Below are positions 32,583-35,573 of a DNA stretch of 35,573 nt, piece by piece. Within the stretch, counting starts at the first letter, position 1; each line of letters starts with the position of its first letter. The DNA is taken from NCBI GenBank assembly GCA_047605685.1, contig JASGFF010000025.1, positions 1-35,573 on the forward strand, read 5' to 3'. A program made the translations under genes and the position numbers. The notes beneath the pieces are model-generated. The model saw only the letters and a program-made list of their open reading frames with translations, was not told the DNA's origin and did no database searches. Source of the stretch: JAUASV01 sp047605685 (GTDB lineage Bacteria; Actinomycetota; Actinomycetes; Actinomycetales; Microbacteriaceae).

Positions 32583-32635
32583 CCGGCCCCGGGGGTTGCG
32601 CCCCCGGGGCCGGTCCCGTCTCTGGGACCGGCCCC
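32583..32635 (+). terminator. Overlapping inverted repeats after rpsD (terminator-like)
   Basis: Two perfect hairpins share bases. Stem A pairs 32583-32595 with 32601-32613 (13 bp, 5-base loop TTGCG). Stem B pairs 32606-32617 with 32624-32635 (12 bp, 6-base loop GTCTCT). Because 32606-32613 belongs to both, only one can form fully at a time. There is no T-run. Position 32 bases after the rpsD stop suits a terminator. Confidence 0.7.
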
Positions 32636-32665
32636 GGCACTCCGGTCGCCGGGCCTCCCCGCCGC

Positions 32666-32671
32666 TAGAGT
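32666..32671 (+). promoter_or_regulatory. -10 element of the small membrane protein gene
   Basis: TAGAGT lies after the rpsD hairpins and about 80 bases before the ATG at 32751. The implied leader contains three GCACAGCGCAC repeats. Confidence 0.4.
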
Positions 32672-32694
32672 GGGAAGCCCGGCCGGGGTGACGG

Positions 32695-32738
32695 GCACAG
32701 CGCACGAGCCCGCACAGCGCACAACCCGCACAGCGCAC
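32695..32738 (+). repeat. Three direct GCACAGCGCAC repeats in a leader
   Basis: Perfect 11-base copies at 32695-32705, 32712-32722 and 32728-32738, separated by 6 and 5 bases, end directly against the AAGGAG ribosome-binding site of the next gene. They could be a protein or RNA binding site, or a local duplication. Confidence 0.85.
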
Positions 32739-32750
32739 AAGGAGCCAGCC

Positions 32751-32978
32751 ATGAAGAACGTGCTCGTGTTCGTCCTCGGAGTCGCCGCGGGCTTCGCCGC
32801 CGCGCACTACGTCGCCAAGACGGAGCGGGGCGGTCGCATCCTCGACGAGGTCGACGCGCGCCTCAGCGAGCTCGCCGACGCCGTCGTCGACGGCTACCGG
32901 GCGCGCGAGGCCGGGCTCAAGGCCGCCGTCGCCGAGGCCCAGGACGTCATCGGCGACGCCGCCGACCGCATCAAGTAG
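32751..32978 (+). CDS. Small membrane-anchored protein of unknown function
   Basis: A 75-residue protein: one N-terminal hydrophobic helix (VLVFVLGVAAGFAAAHYVA, about 4-22), then a charged KTERGG turn and two amphipathic helices (LDEVDARLSELADAVVDGY and AGLKAAVAEAQDVIGDAAD). The layout resembles YtxH-like small membrane proteins, but no family is claimed. ATG at 32751 has AAGGAG 7 bases upstream; the frame extends to a GTG at 32670, but that part shows no coding character and covers the repeat array. It lies between rpsD and alaS with its own promoter-like box. It may be co-transcribed with alaS, which begins 77 bases later. Confidence 0.8.
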   Translation: MKNVLVFVLGVAAGFAAAHYVAKTERGGRILDEVDARLSELADAVVDGYRAREAGLKAAVAEAQDVIGDAADRIK

Positions 32979-33055
32979 CCGCCGGCGGCCACGCCCGGGC
33001 GGTCGCGTCGCACCGATCTCCGGCTCCACATCCCCGGCACCGATCTCAGGAACAC

Positions 33056-35573
33056 ATGCAGACCGCAGACATCCAGCGCCGTTGGCTCCAGTTCTTCGGC
33101 GATCGCGGGCACACCATCGTGCCCTCGGCCCCCCTCGTGAGCGACGACCCCTCGATCCTGTTCACGATCGCCGGCATGGTGCCGTTCATCCCGTACCTCA
33201 CCGGTGTGGTGCCCGCCCCCTACCCGCGGGCCGCGGACGTGCAGAAGTGCATCCGCACCAACGACATCGAGGAGGTCGGCAAGACCGCCCGGCACGGCAC
33301 CTTCTTCCAGATGCTCGGCAACTGGTCGTTCGGCGACTACTTCAAGGCCGGCGCGATCGAGCTCGCCTGGGAGCTGCTGACCACGGCCGAGGGCGACGGC
33401 GGCCTCGGCTTCGCCGAGCGCGACCTCTGGGTCACCGTCTACGAGGACGACGACGAGGCCGCCGGCCTGTGGAAGCGCATCGCCGGGCTGCCGGATGAGC
33501 GCATCCAGCGCTTCGGCAAGGACGACAACTACTGGTCCACCGGCCAGCCCGGCCCCGCGGGCCCCTGCTCGGAGATCTACTTCGACCGCGGCCCGGCCTA
33601 CGGCCGCGACGGCGGCCCGGCGGCGGACGACAGCCGGTTCACCGAGATCTGGAACCTGGTGTTCATGCAGGACCTGATCGCGGACGTGCGCTCCAAGACC
33701 GAGTTCGAGATCGTCGGTGAGCTGCCGCAGAAGAACATCGACACCGGCGCCGGCATGGAGCGCATCGCCTTCATCAAGCAGGGCGTCGAGAACATGTACG
33801 AGATCGACCAGGTGCGGCCGGTGCTCGACGCGGCGGCCGCGATGTCCGGCAAGCGCTACGGCGCCGCGCACGAGGACGACGTGCGGCTGCGCATCATCGC
33901 CGACCACGTGCGCTCGGGCCTCATGCTGATGTCCGACGGGGTCACGCCCTCCAACGAGGGGCGCGGCTACATCCTGCGCCGGCTGCTGCGCCGCTCGATC
34001 CGGGCGATGCGGCTGCTCGGCGTCGACGCCCCGAGCTTCGCCGAGCTGTTCCCGGCCTCCCGCGACGCGATGAAGGCGAGCTACCCCGAGGTCGGCACCG
34101 ACTTCGACCGCATCTCCCGGCTCGCCTACGGCGAGGAGGAGACGTTCCTCAGGACGCTCGAGACCGGCACCTCGATCCTCGACCTGGCCGTCACGAAGGC
34201 CAAGGGCGAATCACGCGCCACGGTGCCGAGCGACACCGCCTTCCTGCTGCACGACACGTTCGGCTTCCCGATCGACCTGACCCTCGAGATGGCCGAGGAG
34301 GCCGGGCTCACCGTCGACCGCGCCGCCTTCGACGCACTCATGGCCGAGCAGCGCGCCCGCGCCAAGGCGGACGCGAAGTCCAAGAAGAAGCAGCTCGCCG
34401 ACCTCTCCGTCTACCGCGAGCTGCGCGCCGCGGGCGAGACCGTGTTCACCGGCTACGAGCAGCTGAGCACCGAGACCACCGTCATCGGCATCCTGAAGGA
34501 CGGCGTCGCCGTCCCGCGGGCGGGCGCGGGCGACATCGTCGAGGTGGTCACCGCCGAGACGGCGCTGTACGCGGAGTCCGGTGGCCAGGAGGCCGACCAG
34601 GGCACGATCGTCGGCCCTGGCTTCGAGCTCGAGGTGCTCGACGTGCAGCGGCCCGTCGCCGGCCTCGTCAGCCACACGGTGCAGGTGGCCAGCGGCGAGG
34701 TGGGCGTCGGATCGAGCGCGACGACGCTCGTCGACGCCGACTGGCGTCGCGGCGCCACCCAGGCGCACTCGGCGACCCACCTCGTGCACGCCGCGCTCAG
34801 GCAGATCCTCGGCCCCGAGGCTCACCAGGCCGGCTCCTACAACCGGTCGGGCTACCTGCGCCTCGACTTCAGCTGGAACCAGGCGCTCAGCCCAGCCACC
34901 CGATCGGAGATCGAGGGCCTCGTCAACGAGCGGGTGCGCGACGACCTCGAGGTGAGCACGCGCGTCATGGCCCTCGACGAGGCCAGGTCGCTCGGCGCGA
35001 TGGCGCTGTTCGGCGAGAAGTACGGCGAGCGGGTGCGCGTCGTCGAGATCGGCGGCCCCTGGTCGCTCGAGCTGTGCGCCGGCACCCACGTCGGCTCCTC
35101 GAGCGAGATCGGCCTGGTGAACCTCGTCGGCGAGTCGAGCGTCGGCTCCACGAGCCGCCGGGTGGAGGCCCTCGTCGGGCGGGACGCCTTCGCGGACTTC
35201 GCCGCCGAACGGGCGATCGTCGCCGAGCTCAGCAGCAGCCTGCGCGCACCCCGCGGCGAGCTCGTCGAGCGCATCGGCGCGCTCACGGCCGAGCTGCGCG
35301 AGGCGCAGCGGCGGATCGCCGCCTTCGAGGCGGCGCGCCTCGGCGAGCGGGTGCCGGCGATCGCCGCGCGGGCCCGGAGCGTCGGCGGGCTGCACCTGGT
35401 GGCCGAGGACGTCGGCGCGCTCGGCAGCGCCGAGGAGCTGCGCAGCCTCGCTACCGGGGTGCGCGAGCGGCTCGGCACGGATGCCGCCGTCGTGGCCCTC
35501 GCCGCGCAGGCCGGCGGCAAGCCGGCCGTCATCGTCGCCACGACCGAGGCCGCCCGGGCCGCCGGGCTGCGGG
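33056..35573 (+). CDS. alaS: Alanyl-tRNA synthetase (3' truncated by window)
   Basis: Charges tRNA-Ala; 839 codons are present and the frame is open to the window edge, so about 50 C-terminal residues are missing for the usual length of roughly 885-890. The class II core (1-250) has RRWLQFFGDRGH, MVPFIPYLTG, KTARHGTFFQMLGNWSFGDY and IDTGAGMERIAF. The editing domain shows the metal ligands HSATH near residue 571 and CAGTH near 674, so mischarged Ser/Gly-tRNA clearance should be intact. The visible C-terminal part includes a coiled coil (GALTAELREAQRRIAAFEAA) and the start of the C-Ala domain. The ATG at 33056 opens MQTADIQRRWLQFF, with a weak AGGA 6 bases upstream. Confidence 0.97.
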   Translation, partial: MQTADIQRRWLQFFGDRGHTIVPSAPLVSDDPSILFTIAGMVPFIPYLTGVVPAPYPRAADVQKCIRTNDIEEVGKTARHGTFFQMLGNWSFGDYFKAGAIELAWELLTTAEGDGGLGFAERDLWVTVYEDDDEAAGLWKRIAGLPDERIQRFGKDDNYWSTGQPGPAGPCSEIYFDRGPAYGRDGGPAADDSRFTEIWNLVFMQDLIADVRSKTEFEIVGELPQKNIDTGAGMERIAFIKQGVENMYEIDQVRPVLDAAAAMSGKRYGAAHEDDVRLRIIADHVRSGLMLMSDGVTPSNEGRGYILRRLLRRSIRAMRLLGVDAPSFAELFPASRDAMKASYPEVGTDFDRISRLAYGEEETFLRTLETGTSILDLAVTKAKGESRATVPSDTAFLLHDTFGFPIDLTLEMAEEAGLTVDRAAFDALMAEQRARAKADAKSKKKQLADLSVYRELRAAGETVFTGYEQLSTETTVIGILKDGVAVPRAGAGDIVEVVTAETALYAESGGQEADQGTIVGPGFELEVLDVQRPVAGLVSHTVQVASGEVGVGSSATTLVDADWRRGATQAHSATHLVHAALRQILGPEAHQAGSYNRSGYLRLDFSWNQALSPATRSEIEGLVNERVRDDLEVSTRVMALDEARSLGAMALFGEKYGERVRVVEIGGPWSLELCAGTHVGSSSEIGLVNLVGESSVGSTSRRVEALVGRDAFADFAAERAIVAELSSSLRAPRGELVERIGALTAELREAQRRIAAFEAARLGERVPAIAARARSVGGLHLVAEDVGALGSAEELRSLATGVRERLGTDAAVVALAAQAGGKPAVIVATTEAARAAGLR

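Noticed and set aside
32695..32738. CRISPR-like spaced repeats
   Set aside because: Units are only 11 bases with 5-6 base gaps, three copies, and no cas genes; not a CRISPR array.

Overview
The window is very GC-rich with dense, mostly co-directional genes. It uses many GTG starts, many ATGA or GTGA stop/start overlaps, and TAGNNT-type -10 boxes. Gene content and order (thrS, HIT, pdxS, pdxT, yebC, ruvCAB, yajC-secDF, relA, DUF349, cyclophilin, rarA, rpsD, alaS) point to a high-GC actinobacterium, most likely Microbacteriaceae. The genus cannot be fixed from this sequence.

Left third (1-14190) is a carbohydrate-catabolic locus. Two ABC permeases (the first cut by the window edge) are followed by a GH92-family alpha-mannosidase with no visible signal peptide. 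A minus-strand pair follows: class I mannose-6-phosphate isomerase (manA), then a LacI-family repressor. Divergent from manA is a tightly coupled plus-strand operon: class I DeoC/FbaB-type aldolase, Gfo/Idh/MocA oxidoreductase, PfkB kinase, DUF4432 epimerase-like protein, and a large FAD plus Fe-S 2-hydroxyacid dehydrogenase fusion. The manA-aldolase gap carries a motif (GACAACGTTA) that recurs as GATAACGATA just before lacI, a plausible operator pair. The set looks like uptake of a mannoside, intracellular hydrolysis, and a separate oxidise-phosphorylate-cleave route for a second sugar or polyol. The substrate is unknown, and this is the best candidate in the window for an undescribed pathway.

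Middle (14201-27250) is conserved housekeeping on the plus strand: threonyl-tRNA synthetase, HIT hydrolase/phosphorylase, PLP synthase PdxST, YebC regulator, Holliday-junction RuvCAB, Sec accessory YajC-SecD-SecF, and bifunctional Rel. Several of these genes have a -10-like box ending 6 or 7 nt before the start codon, suggesting leaderless mRNAs.

Right part (27251-35573) holds a minus-strand group (AbiEi-like protein, DUF349 coiled-coil protein, membrane-anchored cyclophilin). Divergent from it are rarA, rpsD, a 75-residue membrane-anchored small protein and the 5' part of alaS. A strong set of overlapping inverted repeats follows rpsD. No tRNA, rRNA, CRISPR array, insertion sequence or phage gene was seen, and no gene-free stretch exceeds about 200 bases.
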